64,000 nt of DNA from Rufibacter glacialis (GCF_008271745.1 NZ_VKKZ01000023.1:354904-418903), one strand, 5' to 3'; counted from the first letter of the stretch, positions 14,444 through 23,580 are shown. The notes: generated by a model from the letters alone, not told the origin. Numbers and translations: made by a program.

Positions 14444-15805
14444 CTTGGTGAAAATGTTGTCTAGCAAGTCATCGGTTGTGATTTCTCCTGTGATCTGACC
14501 AAGGAAAAAGAGGCAGCGTCTGATATCGGCGGCGAGCCAATCGCCGGTTAGGCCATTGTCTAGGCCTTGCTGCACTTCAGCAAGAGTATCAGAAGTTTGC
14601 TGCAGGCTTTGGTAATGGCGTAGGTTCGTGACAATGGTGCGGTCGCCGGTCATGGCTTCATTGTCGTGTACCTGCTCCAAGAGCGTGTGTTTCAGGTCTT
14701 CCATTCCTTCCTTTGTGCCCGCGGAGAGAAAAACAACGTTTTCCATTCCTGAGAATTCACGGATCTGCGCCGGAGTGGCCAGGTCTTTTTTGTTGGCCAG
14801 CAACAGGTAGGGCACCTGCGGCATCTCCAGGGCGGCCAGTTCCTCCTGCAATTGGGTAGGGGTGGTGGAAGAGAGGTCAAAGAGGTAGAGCACCAGGGCG
14901 GCTTTTTTCAGCTGCTCCTTGGTGCGGGCCACCCCAATGGCTTCCACCGTATCCAAGGTTTCCCGAAGGCCCGCGGTGTCAATGAACCGAAACCGGATGC
15001 CGCCCAACAGGGCTTCGTCTTCAATCACGTCACGCGTGGTACCGGGAATCTCAGAGACAATGGCTTTCTCTTCGTTCAGCAGGGCATTGAGCAAGGTGGA
15101 TTTACCCGCGTTGGGCTTGCCGGCAATGACCGTGGGCACCCCGTTCTTCAGCACGTTCCCCATCTCAAAGGATTGAAGCAGATCGGTGATGAGCCGTTGC
15201 AGTTGGGAGATCAGTTTCCTGAGAGCGGTGCGGTCAGCAAATTCCACGTCCTCTTCACTGAAGTCCAGCTCCAGCTCTATCATAGACGCAAAATGGATGA
15301 GTTGCGCCCGCAGCGCCTTGATTTCCTGGGAGAACCCGCCGCGCATCTGTTTCATGGCTACCTGGTGGGTGAGCGCAGAATCAGAGGCGATCAGATCAGC
15401 CACGGCTTCGGCCTGGGCCAGGTCAAATTGCCCGTTCAGGAAAGCTCTTTTGGTAAATTCCCCAGGTTCCGCCAGACGGGCGCCTTTCTGCAGGAAGAGT
15501 TTCAAAAGCTGCTCAGTGATATAGGGCGAGCCGTGGCAGGAAACTTCCACCACATCTTCCTTAGTATAAGAGGCTGGAGCCTTGAACAAGGATACCACCA
15601 CTTCGTCCAGGATTCTTTCTTCGTCCCGGATGGTGCCGAAATGGAGCGTGTGCGAAGGCTGTTGCTGGAGGTTTTTCCCCTTGAACACCCCTTGAACAAT
15701 AGAGATGGCCTGGGGACCAGATAATCGGATGATGGCAATGGCCCCATGGCCGGAGGCAGTGGCCAGGGCCACGATGGTATCTTTGGAGAGAAGCGAAGGT
15801 ATCAC
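14426..15805 (-). CDS. mnmE: tRNA uridine-5-carboxymethylaminomethyl(34) synthesis GTPase MnmE
   Basis: MnmE works with MnmG to modify U34 of tRNAs decoding NNA/NNG codons. The 459-residue product has all the expected parts: N-terminal folate-binding domain (1-120, DTIVALATASGHGAIAIIRL), helical domain, an inserted GTPase domain with P-loop GKPNAGKS at 229-236, TTRD near 256, DTAG at 276-279 and NKKD near 349, and the invariant C-terminal CIGK with Cys456. It starts at GTG 15805. The thioredoxin-like gene is 31 bases upstream, so they may be cotranscribed. An integrase module lies just past its 3' end, but the coding sequence is complete. Confidence 0.97.
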   Translation of the reverse strand: MIPSLLSKDTIVALATASGHGAIAIIRLSGPQAISIVQGVFKGKNLQQQPSHTLHFGTIRDEERILDEVVVSLFKAPASYTKEDVVEVSCHGSPYITEQLLKLFLQKGARLAEPGEFTKRAFLNGQFDLAQAEAVADLIASDSALTHQVAMKQMRGGFSQEIKALRAQLIHFASMIELELDFSEEDVEFADRTALRKLISQLQRLITDLLQSFEMGNVLKNGVPTVIAGKPNAGKSTLLNALLNEEKAIVSEIPGTTRDVIEDEALLGGIRFRFIDTAGLRETLDTVEAIGVARTKEQLKKAALVLYLFDLSSTTPTQLQEELAALEMPQVPYLLLANKKDLATPAQIREFSGMENVVFLSAGTKEGMEDLKHTLLEQVHDNEAMTGDRTIVTNLRHYQSLQQTSDTLAEVQQGLDNGLTGDWLAADIRRCLFFLGQITGEITTDDLLDNIFTKFCIGK

Positions 15806-15836
15806 AGCAAGGTGCCCACCTGTGGGCGTTTAAAGG

Positions 15837-16340
15837 CTATTTTTCCGCAAGATACGCCAAAGCGCGCAGAAAATTCTTGGCTGGTATAAAGCCGGGTACC
15901 CGCTCCATCACTTGTTGCCGTTCATTCAGGAAAACGGTGGAAGGGTAGCTCATCTGCCCGTTCAGAAGGGAGAGGGCCAGTTCATGCGCTTTGTAAGTGG
16001 GATTATACTTGTAGGTTCTGCCTTCTATGGTGATGGGCTGCCTCTGCTCCGCATTCAATTTTACTACGTAGTACTGCTCGTTCAGCAACCGTACCACCTC
16101 GGGGTGCCGGTAGACTTGTTTGTCCATTTTTTTGCACCAGCCGCACCAATCAGTGTACACGTCAATAAGGATCTTGCGGGGCTTGGTTTTGTTTTTCTGC
16201 AGGGCTTGGGGCAAGGTAAGCCATTCCAGCCCTTGGGTAGAGGCCGTTACAGTTTCTTTCATTGGTTTCTCCTCCTTAAGTCCCACTGGTGACTTGGTGA
16301 AGGGCAGGAGGGAAAACAAAAGAAGGTAAGCGAGATTCAT
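15837..16340 (-). CDS. exported thioredoxin-fold protein
   Basis: The 167-residue product has a short signal peptide (MNLAYLLLFSLLPFTKS) and a thioredoxin-like domain with the active site WCGWCKK (Cys66 and Cys69), preceded by the strand KILIDVYTDW and followed by KQVYRHPEVVRLLNEQYYVV. A conserved cis-proline strand region (SYPSTVFLNE) appears near residue 135. It fits the thioredoxin_7/DUF255-type group that acts as a periplasmic thiol oxidoreductase. The gene lies 31 bases before mnmE on the same strand; a functional link is not evident. Confidence 0.85.
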   Translation of the reverse strand: MNLAYLLLFSLLPFTKSPVGLKEEKPMKETVTASTQGLEWLTLPQALQKNKTKPRKILIDVYTDWCGWCKKMDKQVYRHPEVVRLLNEQYYVVKLNAEQRQPITIEGRTYKYNPTYKAHELALSLLNGQMSYPSTVFLNERQQVMERVPGFIPAKNFLRALAYLAEK

Positions 16341-16545
16341 GGGTGTTTTTTGAAAAGAGGGGTAAAACCCAATTAGCTTCTCCTTTAGAAGGACAATCTT
16401 TTGTCAAGGTAAGGGAAGCACGTTCTTTATACGGATGACTTGCTCAAGTATTGTCTTTGGTCATCATAAAGCTTCCAATCACCTTTAGCCTTGACTACCT
16501 TTCGAACCAATTTATCAAATTCCTTCCCGTAACGAACACCCGTTT

Positions 16546-18933
16546 CTAGTTTACTTTCACAAAAACAGGGGTTTCTGAAAGGGCTACTGTATAGGTTCCT
16601 TTCACGGGAATCACCTGGCTTTTCATGGTGGCTGCGCCATCCTGCAAGGTAAACAAGGTAATGGAGGTCACGCCTGGTAAGGCGAGGGGATAAGTTCCGG
16701 TTTTCCCTTCCATAGACGGAAGCCACAGGGCGTACATCACCTTCTCCTTGTTATTGGCCTTTAACACCATAGGGGCTTTGTTCACCAACTGCTGCGGGGT
16801 ATATTCCCCAAACTCTTTCTGGAACTGGGCCGAATACCAGGCCACTGGTCTTTTCTCTTTGGGGTACTTTCCAAAATTTCGGGCGAAAAACCCGGAGGTG
16901 GCATAAATGGCCGCAGAGGCGTAGGGATCTTCAATGTACACTGGATCTTCCAGAATATAGAACTGCAGGCCATCTACGCCTTGGAAAGCATAGGTGAGTT
17001 GGTCCCGCAAAACCCAAACCCCTTGCGTGTTCTTCCGGCTACTGATATACCCGGTGGCCGAGTTCTTGATTTGGGCGGCTCCTTGCTCAGAAGGACCCAC
17101 GTCATAGCCCAGTTCACCAATATGCACGGGAACCGTACGGCCCACCAGGTTGAGGTGCAGGTTTTTAATGGTCTGTACCTTGCCCGTGGCATCAGGGTGC
17201 ATGTCGGCGGGAATGGCAAAGCGAGTGGAGTTTTTATGCTGCTCCAGACCGGAGGAGGTAGTGTATTGGTGGTATTTGACCACATCCCAGCAGATGTCTA
17301 CCGTGCCGTCTTTCCGGTAGCCCCGGTTCTCGCGGCACCAGTCAATCATGGCCCGGTAAAACCGGGGGTTGGCCGAGACAATACCCCCTACATAGGCATT
17401 CAGGTTAGGGTCTCCCTTCTTTACGCCGGCTCTTGGGCCCAGCGTGCCTTTGTGCCCATCATAGAACGCCGATAAAAACGCCGCGTGTTCATAGGGGTTC
17501 AGGTACCGTTTGCGGCCGTGCCAATGGGCATTCAACTCGTTCCCGGCCTCCACGCCATCTACCAAATCCAAACCGGTTTTCTTGTCGGGGGTAAGCACCA
17601 AAGCCGGGTTCACTCCTTTGTTGGTCCCGTACCGCACCGCCGATTGGAAGGCCATTTGCGCGAAAGCCAGGTACGTAGCGGGAGTTAGGCGGTCGCGGTC
17701 CAGGTTTTTGTTGAAGAGGCTTTTCAGTTTCCCCACCGGGTTCTCATCAGAGGCATTCGCCTTGGTGAATACCTCCAGGTAGTTGACAGCGTCATTGGTG
17801 GTGCGTAATACATAGGTTTTGCCGTTCCAGGTATAGCACAGTTTAGTGTCCTGGGCAACAAAGGTGGTAGGCTGTTTGGAGGTAAAAGGAAAGTCCTCTG
17901 GGTTGGTAGTTCCCTTCTCTGGAAACGCACCCAGGCTGCTGTAGAAGGCCACGTTTCCTTTGTAGGGGTGGTAAGCATTCTCTCCATTCCGGTATTCTAC
18001 CTGGTTCACATGCGACTTGGGGTAAGTGTCTGTGATCCATGATGGTATAGTTTTGATGGCTTGAATGTTTTTCACTCCTTTTTCCTTCAGGCGGGAAAAT
18101 CCCCGGTCCTGATTCCAGTCGCCGCTGTGGGTGGGGGCAAACCGGTAATCATCCTTTACCGCTTCAAACAGGTGCCAATCATCATACGCCCGGTTCCATC
18201 CCATCTGTTCAAACCTGGACAGTTGCTCCTTATCTCCTGGTGCTGCCAACGTAGCTTCTCGGCCGGTATTATCCCAGGGAAAGGAATTCACGCCGTACAT
18301 GTTCCGGAAGCTTACCCTGGTCACAGGGGCAGTTTTAGGGGTAGGAAGCGGGCTATATTTGCCTATGAACTGAATCTCATTGGGGTAGATGCCGGCATCG
18401 GTGGCATGGATGGGGTCTTTGGGCATCAAAAAAACCACTGCCTTTACCTTCTGGTATTTGGCCGGAATGGGGTGGGAGAGCCAGGCCAGGTACTGGTTGC
18501 CCAGGAAATCGGGCACCGCCCCGTCTATGCGTTGGCCATCTTGTAACAGAAGCTGCACCTTCAAAGGGTGGGTGGAACTGCCTTCGGCATCGTGGATCCG
18601 TATTTCGGTTAATTCCACTTCCATCTCTGCCGGAAAAGTGAACCTGGTCTCGGTGGTGTCCATGACTCCTTTCAATTCAAAAGAGGTGGGAGTGTCTTTG
18701 TTGTTACCTGGCGTGCCATCAAACCACATCTCGAAATTATTCTCAGACACATCCAGCTGATAGGCCCAATCTGGGTTGTACGGGATTACCCCAGATTTCC
18801 TTCCTTCTGTGGCCTCAGACGAATTGAGGGACACCGCTGACGGTGGAAGGGCAGGACCTGCTTGCGCACATCCTTTGAAATGGGACATGATCGCCAGTAA
18901 ACCAAGATGTACTACAAAGGAGAGGAGTGGCAT
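16546..18933 (-). CDS. secreted GH-A-like glycoside hydrolase, family unassigned
   Basis: The 795-residue protein has an N-terminal export signal (a Cys at 22 makes a lipoprotein possible, but the lipobox is poor), a beta-sandwich-like region (about 50-195, with DGTPGNNKDTPTSFELKGVM) that may bind carbohydrate, and a TIM-barrel-like region (about 205-700). Two motifs fit clan GH-A retaining hydrolases: VEAGNELNAHW with Asn465-Glu466 as acid/base, and VHIGELGYD with Glu607 as nucleophile. A C-terminal beta domain (about 710-795) resembles the ones that close GH39/GH30-type enzymes. Substrate unknown; a plant or microbial polysaccharide is likely. The gene stands alone, with a 200-base gap to the thioredoxin gene and 276 AT-rich bases upstream, where its promoter must lie. 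Confidence 0.75.
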   Translation of the reverse strand: MPLLSFVVHLGLLAIMSHFKGCAQAGPALPPSAVSLNSSEATEGRKSGVIPYNPDWAYQLDVSENNFEMWFDGTPGNNKDTPTSFELKGVMDTTETRFTFPAEMEVELTEIRIHDAEGSSTHPLKVQLLLQDGQRIDGAVPDFLGNQYLAWLSHPIPAKYQKVKAVVFLMPKDPIHATDAGIYPNEIQFIGKYSPLPTPKTAPVTRVSFRNMYGVNSFPWDNTGREATLAAPGDKEQLSRFEQMGWNRAYDDWHLFEAVKDDYRFAPTHSGDWNQDRGFSRLKEKGVKNIQAIKTIPSWITDTYPKSHVNQVEYRNGENAYHPYKGNVAFYSSLGAFPEKGTTNPEDFPFTSKQPTTFVAQDTKLCYTWNGKTYVLRTTNDAVNYLEVFTKANASDENPVGKLKSLFNKNLDRDRLTPATYLAFAQMAFQSAVRYGTNKGVNPALVLTPDKKTGLDLVDGVEAGNELNAHWHGRKRYLNPYEHAAFLSAFYDGHKGTLGPRAGVKKGDPNLNAYVGGIVSANPRFYRAMIDWCRENRGYRKDGTVDICWDVVKYHQYTTSSGLEQHKNSTRFAIPADMHPDATGKVQTIKNLHLNLVGRTVPVHIGELGYDVGPSEQGAAQIKNSATGYISSRKNTQGVWVLRDQLTYAFQGVDGLQFYILEDPVYIEDPYASAAIYATSGFFARNFGKYPKEKRPVAWYSAQFQKEFGEYTPQQLVNKAPMVLKANNKEKVMYALWLPSMEGKTGTYPLALPGVTSITLFTLQDGAATMKSQVIPVKGTYTVALSETPVFVKVN

Positions 18934-19112
18934 AGAAGAAACGTGTGGTGAAACATCAAACGGGTTCCGTTTCTCTAAATATAGACGAATAGTTATTAAA
19001 ATTCTAAATAAATTTAATTATATACATTATTAATATGATTTTAGTAATAAATTAAAGTGAGATTTTATATATATGTATAGCCATCCTATGTCCATACTAA
19101 TGGCAAAGAAAA

Positions 19113-19140
19113 GCCTTAAGGGGTGCCTTAAGCTGTTTTT
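19113..19140. terminator. weak hairpin with flanking A and T runs
   Basis: CTTAAGG (19115-19121) pairs with CCTTAAG (19126-19132) over a 4-base loop, with an A-rich stretch on the left and T5 on the right. It lies about 70 bases beyond the stop of the second permease gene, in the right place to end the metal-transport transcript. The remaining AT-rich DNA between 18934 and 19209 shows no gene. Confidence 0.35.
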
Positions 19141-19209
19141 CAAGGAGTTTTCTGAAAAGGGGCAAGAAATAGGATAGTATAAGAGTTGGCTTATTGCTTG
19201 AAATCAACT

Positions 19210-20097
19210 TTATCCATTTGCTACCGGCATCAGCTGCCGCCGCCGCGACAGAAGACCATGGCTAGGAGAGAACACAAAGGCCAACAGAAATTCTATCCCA
19301 ATGACCGCCGAGATAGCACCCGCCACCGACCCGTTCAACCAAAGAGCCAGGTAATAACCGGCGGCAGAGGCAATAATTCCGGCTACCGCCGAAAGCAACA
19401 GCATTTTTTTCAGGTCATCGGTGAGTAGATAAGCCGTGGCAGGAGGGCCTACCATGAGGGCGACCACTAAAATGGCACCCACCGATTCAAAGGCTGCTAC
19501 CGTGGTCAAAGAAACGGCGCCCATTAGAAGATAATACCAAAGGGTAGTAGAGAGGCCAATGGCCGCCGCAAACGCCGGGTCAAAGGAGGTAAGATACAAT
19601 TGCTTGTAAAACAAGCTTATGAAAAGCAACAAGACCACCAGCACCCCACCCAGAATCCAGACCGTGCGCGGGCCCAGGTTCAGGCCGCTTTGGGTAAGCC
19701 AAAGATCCAGGGGCACATAGGCAATTTCGCCGTACAAAACACAATCCTGGTCCAGGTCCACCTTGCCCGCAAAAACAGAGATTAGGATAATGCCCAGGGC
19801 AAACAACCAAGTAAAGGTCACCCCAATAGAGGCATCAGCAGACACATTGGCCTTCTTGTGGAAGAACTCAATGAGAAAGGTACAAGCCACTCCTAAAAGA
19901 GCTGCGCCAATCAACATGGTCCAAACCTCGCGAGAGCCACTGAAGAGAAAGGCCAGCACTATACCGGGCAATACCGCATGGGAGATGGCATCGCCTACCA
20001 TGGCCATGCGGCGCAAGATCAAAAAACACCCCAGCAGGCTACAGCAAATGGCCACCAGGGCACCCGTCAATATGATCCAGAAGGCATCTATGTTCAT
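19210..20097 (-). CDS. metal ABC transporter permease (ZnuB/TroD family)
   Basis: The 295-residue integral membrane protein has about eight hydrophobic segments and the hallmarks of the ABC-3 metal permease family: RRMAMVGDAISHAVLPGIVL near 30-50 and VGAILVVALMVGPPATAYLL near 207-226. It would form, with the other permease and the ATPase, an importer for Mn, Zn or Fe. Its ATG overlaps the stop of the preceding permease gene by 4 bases. It lacks the C-terminal regulator-like domain of its partner. Which metal is carried cannot be told from sequence alone. Confidence 0.92.
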   Translation of the reverse strand: MNIDAFWIILTGALVAICCSLLGCFLILRRMAMVGDAISHAVLPGIVLAFLFSGSREVWTMLIGAALLGVACTFLIEFFHKKANVSADASIGVTFTWLFALGIILISVFAGKVDLDQDCVLYGEIAYVPLDLWLTQSGLNLGPRTVWILGGVLVVLLLFISLFYKQLYLTSFDPAFAAAIGLSTTLWYYLLMGAVSLTTVAAFESVGAILVVALMVGPPATAYLLTDDLKKMLLLSAVAGIIASAAGYYLALWLNGSVAGAISAVIGIEFLLAFVFSPSHGLLSRRRQLMPVANG

Positions 20098-21386
20098 GGT
20101 TGTTGGGGAATGATGGTTTGGTGCGGATCAGTGGTGGGATAGTTCAAGAGTTCTTCCAGCCGTTTTTCCAGTTCCGGGGTTAACACGTGTTCAATGGATT
20201 CGGCGTCTTCATGCACGTGGTCAGAGGCCACCTGCAGGTACTGGGTCAGGTACAGTTCCCAGAGGCGGTGCAGGCGTACTACCCGCTGCGCCTCTTTTCT
20301 ACCGGCATCCGTAAGGGCCCAGCCCGCCGAATCCTTCTTGACCAGGTTCTGCCGGCAGAGGGCTTTAAGGCCACCTTGCATGCGGAGCAACGGCAGTTTG
20401 CGGCGCTCCATGATCTGCTGCCTGGAGTAGCTGTGCCCGAATTCCTCTTTGGTTTCCCCTAGCAGGAACAGGGTTTTCAGGATGTTCTCGCGGGTCATCT
20501 GGTTACGTAACCGGCGTTGGAGCAGGTACCGTGCCAGCAAGCCTTTCTTAGGCGCCATGATAAACGAGAAAATGGCCAGCAAAGACAGCAGCATCACAAT
20601 CCAGGGACCGGTAGGCATGGCCGGGGCAGTAAAGGAGACGTAGGCCCCGGCGGCCCCGCAGAAGGCGCTCATGGCAGCGGCAATAAAGATCATCACCCCC
20701 AGACGGTCGGTCCAGAAGCGGGCGGCGGCAGCCGGCGTAATCAGCATGGCCGACATCAGCACTACGCCCACCGATTGGATCCCCACTACCACGGCCAAAA
20801 CAGTAAGCGTGGTGAGGAGCAGTTCCAGCCCCCGCACCGGAAGCCCGATGGTACGGGCATAGGCCATGTCAAAGCTGATCAGTTTGAATTCTTTGTAAAG
20901 CAGCAGCACGCTTAAAAGCAACAACACCGCCACGGCCCCAAAGGTGATCAGGTCCTGGCCCACCAGGGCGGCTGCACTGCCGAAGAGGAATTTATCCAGC
21001 CCGCTTTGCTTTTCGTTGCCGGAGTGTTGGATAGCGGTGAGCAATAGAATGCCTATCCCAAAGAAAACCGACAGCACCAAGCCAATGGCCGTGTCTTCTT
21101 TGATGCGGCTGTGGGCGGTAATGGCATCAATGATGACCAAGGATAACCAACCGGTCAGAAAAGAGCCCAGTAGCAGGACCAGCGGGTTTTTCTCACCAGT
21201 CAGCATAAAGGCCAGGCAGACGCCTGGAAGAACCGCATGGGCAACCGCATCGCCTACCAGCGCCCGTTTGCGGAGCACGGTAAAGCAACCTACCACCGCC
21301 GAGGAAGCCGCCAGCAGGATAGACCCGATGGTGACAAACCTGACGTTGGCATCTGACATGCTCAGGAATTCCCACAGCGTATTCAT
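20094..21386 (-). CDS. metal ABC permease fused to a DtxR-type domain (YtgCR-like)
   Basis: Residues 1-285 are a complete ABC-3 metal permease (RKRALVGDAVAHAVLPGVCL, then VGVVLMSAMLITPAAAARFW). Residues about 297-430 form a DtxR/MntR-like module with a winged helix (ENILKTLFLLGETKEEFGHS ... GGLKALCRQNLVKKDSAGWA) and the metal-binding/dimerisation helix VRLHRLWELYL ... VHEDAESIEHVLTPELEKRL. The residues matching MntR ligands His77, Glu99, Glu102 and His103 are His373, Glu396, Glu399 and His400. Total length 430 against about 280 for plain permeases. In Chlamydia the equivalent fusion, YtgCR, is cleaved to release the repressor YtgR; whether that happens here is unknown. It overlaps both neighbours by 4 bases. 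Confidence 0.9.
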   Translation of the reverse strand: MNTLWEFLSMSDANVRFVTIGSILLAASSAVVGCFTVLRKRALVGDAVAHAVLPGVCLAFMLTGEKNPLVLLLGSFLTGWLSLVIIDAITAHSRIKEDTAIGLVLSVFFGIGILLLTAIQHSGNEKQSGLDKFLFGSAAALVGQDLITFGAVAVLLLLSVLLLYKEFKLISFDMAYARTIGLPVRGLELLLTTLTVLAVVVGIQSVGVVLMSAMLITPAAAARFWTDRLGVMIFIAAAMSAFCGAAGAYVSFTAPAMPTGPWIVMLLSLLAIFSFIMAPKKGLLARYLLQRRLRNQMTRENILKTLFLLGETKEEFGHSYSRQQIMERRKLPLLRMQGGLKALCRQNLVKKDSAGWALTDAGRKEAQRVVRLHRLWELYLTQYLQVASDHVHEDAESIEHVLTPELEKRLEELLNYPTTDPHQTIIPQQP

Positions 21387-22186
21387 TTGCGAACAGGTTT
21401 GGTTTCCCGGATAGGGAAGTTCTTCTTATGCAACAACTCGCTCACCTTGCTGAGCTCCGTGAGGCGGCCACCGTAGGTTTTCTCCAGCAAGTCAGGCGTC
21501 AAGGTTTCATGGGTAGGACCTGAGGCAACCAGGCGCATGTTCAGCAAGATGGTCCAGTCAAAGTAATCCTGCGCCGATTGCAGGTCATGGTGCACCACCA
21601 CCACGGTTTTGCCGGTTTCGCGCATCTGCCGCAGCAGTTCTATGATGGCCGTCTCGGTGGCAATGTCTACTCCCGCAAAAGGCTCATCCATGAGGTATAG
21701 GTCGGCATCCTGGGCCAGGGCGCGGGAAAGGAAGACCCGTTGCTGCTGCCCCCCGGAGAGCTGGGAGATCTGCCGGTTAGCATAATCCTGCATGCCCACT
21801 TTCTCCAGTGCCTCCATGGCTAGTTTTCTTTCCCGGGCACCTGGCCGCTTGAAGAGGCCTAATTGTCCATAGGTTCCCATCATGGCCACATCCAGCGCCG
21901 AGGCAGGAAAGTCCCAGTCCACCGACTCCCGTTGGGGCACATAGCTCACCCGGTGGCGCACCTCCTTCAGGGATTTCCCGAACAGCTCCACGTACCCGCT
22001 GTTCAAAGGCAGCAAGCCCATGATGGCTTTGATCAAGGTAGATTTACCGGCCCCATTGGGCCCGATGATGCCTACCAGCGCCTGGGAAGGCAAGGTAAGG
22101 TCCACATCCCACAGCACCGGCTTCCGCTGATAACTCACCGTTACGTCATGCACCTCCAATACCGGCTCTGTCACGTGTTGTATCAT
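21383..22186 (-). CDS. metal ABC transporter ATP-binding protein (ZnuC/TroB family)
   Basis: The 267-residue ATPase has Walker A GPNGAGKST, the Q-loop in YVPQRESVDWDFP, signature LSGGQQQRV, Walker B DLYLMDEPFAGVD and the H-loop VVVVHHD. The PQRESVDWDFP stretch is typical of manganese/zinc/iron importers of the TroB/MntB type. It energises the two downstream permeases, whose genes overlap in series. It is separated from the substrate-binding lipoprotein gene by 427 bases, so it may have its own promoter. Confidence 0.94.
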   Translation of the reverse strand: MIQHVTEPVLEVHDVTVSYQRKPVLWDVDLTLPSQALVGIIGPNGAGKSTLIKAIMGLLPLNSGYVELFGKSLKEVRHRVSYVPQRESVDWDFPASALDVAMMGTYGQLGLFKRPGARERKLAMEALEKVGMQDYANRQISQLSGGQQQRVFLSRALAQDADLYLMDEPFAGVDIATETAIIELLRQMRETGKTVVVVHHDLQSAQDYFDWTILLNMRLVASGPTHETLTPDLLEKTYGGRLTELSKVSELLHKKNFPIRETKPVRK

Positions 22187-22613
22187 GGACTCGTAATTAA
22201 TTTACTTTATGTATCTGTTAGTTAGAAAGAGGATAAATGCTTATGAGTAAAGTGATTAACCAATCGTTTTTATTTTGGCTTTAACTCTTTGACCCTGCCT
22301 TAAGGATTTAATGTGGCCAACCTGATCTACGAGGAACTTGCTTGCTAACCGTTCGCCCACAAGATCCTTTCAGGATGACAAAGAGGAGAATAAGAAGCTA
22401 GGAGTGGGAGAAAACGCTAGCCGGAAGAGCAATTGTTTTAAAATCATTTATTGCAAAACAGGCCCTTAAAAAGAACCCTTCCTGAACTAGCTTCCCAACT
22501 TCTCCCACAGCTACTTCTCTTTCAAATTCCTCATCTCCGCCTCATCCCTCATCCTTAAATCTTCAAATCTCCATATCTCCATATCTCCAAATCCCCACAT
22601 CTCCAAATCCTCC
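22187..22613. repeat. intergenic repeat element: opposed low-complexity arrays around a core
   Basis: This 427-base gap inside the metal-transport locus holds no gene. Bases about 22535-22612 are an array of short ATCTCC(A/T)(A/T)ATC-type units. Bases about 22378-22413 are purine-rich (GAGGAGAATAAGAAGC...) and partly complementary to about 22486-22535. The core contains GCTAGC and AAAACAGGCCCTTAAAAAG. The same units occur in the elements at 43.2-43.5 kb, and the AAACAGG-CC motif recurs near 39.67 kb. The promoter of the ATPase operon should lie near 22190-22280, but I see no clear box. Confidence 0.55.
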
Positions 22614-23558
22614 TTACCGTAACGCCTTCACTATTTTGCCTACGTTCACCTGTACCATGCCTGCGTAAGTACCGGCCGGACCTTGGGAATCGCCCAGGGC
22701 GTCTGAGTACAGGGTGCCCCCTAACTTCACAGCATGCCCTTTCTGGCGGCAACCTTCCAGCACGGCTTCAATGGCTTTTTGTGACACTGAGCTCTCTACA
22801 AACACCGCCTTTACTTTCCGATCCACGATGAAGTTCACCAGCGAAGACACATCCTGCAGACCAAATTCAGACACCGTGGAAATACCCTGCAGGCCCCGCA
22901 CCTGAATCTGATAGGCGCTTCCGAAATACCCGAACGCATCATGGGCGGTAATAAGAATGCGTTGCTGGGCCGGAATGGAGGCAATCTGTTCTTTGGTCCA
23001 TTGGTGCAGGCTGTCTAGCTGCGCCCGGTAACGCTGGGTATTCTGCTGGTAATAGGCGCCATTCTGCGGGTCCTGTTGCTGCAGTTTCCGGGAGACATGT
23101 TCCACTACCCGGCTCCAGAGGCTTACATCAAACCAGATGTGCGGATCATGGCTGTCTTGGAACTCAGGCGTACGGCGGAGCAGGTTTTCTGGCAACCCTT
23201 CGGCGGCCGCCCACACTACTTTCTGACGCGCTAGTTTCTGCAGTACTTCTCCCATTTTACCTTCTAAATGCAGCCCGTTGTAAAGGATCACGTCCGCCTC
23301 GCGTAGCGTCTGCAGATCCCCCAGGGCAGCTTTGTAAAGGTGCGGGTCAACGCCGGGGCCCATGAGGGCAGTGACCACTGCACGGTCGCCTACTACGTTG
23401 GTCACCGCATCAGCTAAGATGCCGGTGGTGGTGACGATGTAGAGTTTGCCTTGCTGGTGGGCCAGCGCCCCGGGCGTATCCTGGGGATTGCAGGCCGCAG
23501 CCAGCAGGAGCAAAAGGAAAAAGGAACAAGTGAACCGACGTTTCAGGGCTAGTTTCAT
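22614..23558 (-). CDS. metal ABC transporter substrate-binding lipoprotein (ZnuA/TroA family)
   Basis: I start at ATG 23558, 22 bases after the regulator's stop, rather than GTG 23579, because it gives a clean lipoprotein signal (MKLALKRRFTCSFFLLLLL ending LAAAC). The mature protein is a cluster A-I metal-binding protein: histidines in GVDPHLYKAAL, NGLHLEGKM and SHDPHIWFDV match the three TroA ligand histidines, and the late Asp in TLYSDALGD matches the fourth ligand. There is no His-rich loop, so it may not be zinc-specific. It delivers Mn, Zn or Fe to the permeases encoded downstream. Confidence 0.93.
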   Translation of the reverse strand: MKLALKRRFTCSFFLLLLLAAACNPQDTPGALAHQQGKLYIVTTTGILADAVTNVVGDRAVVTALMGPGVDPHLYKAALGDLQTLREADVILYNGLHLEGKMGEVLQKLARQKVVWAAAEGLPENLLRRTPEFQDSHDPHIWFDVSLWSRVVEHVSRKLQQQDPQNGAYYQQNTQRYRAQLDSLHQWTKEQIASIPAQQRILITAHDAFGYFGSAYQIQVRGLQGISTVSEFGLQDVSSLVNFIVDRKVKAVFVESSVSQKAIEAVLEGCRQKGHAVKLGGTLYSDALGDSQGPAGTYAGMVQVNVGKIVKALR

Positions 23559-23580
23559 AAAAGCAACGCTAGAACGCACG

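Noticed and set aside
14852..15724. 290-codon plus-strand frame opposite mnmE
   Set aside because: It lies entirely within mnmE on the other strand and its translation has no recognisable features.
16427..16726. 99-codon minus-strand frame near the glycoside hydrolase 3' end
   Set aside because: It overlaps the hydrolase gene in another frame and lacks features; the 200-base gap at 16341-16545 therefore holds no supported gene.
22187..22613. metal-responsive riboswitch in the transporter gap
   Set aside because: I see no conserved yybP/czcD-type motifs or a convincing aptamer; the content is repeat sequence.
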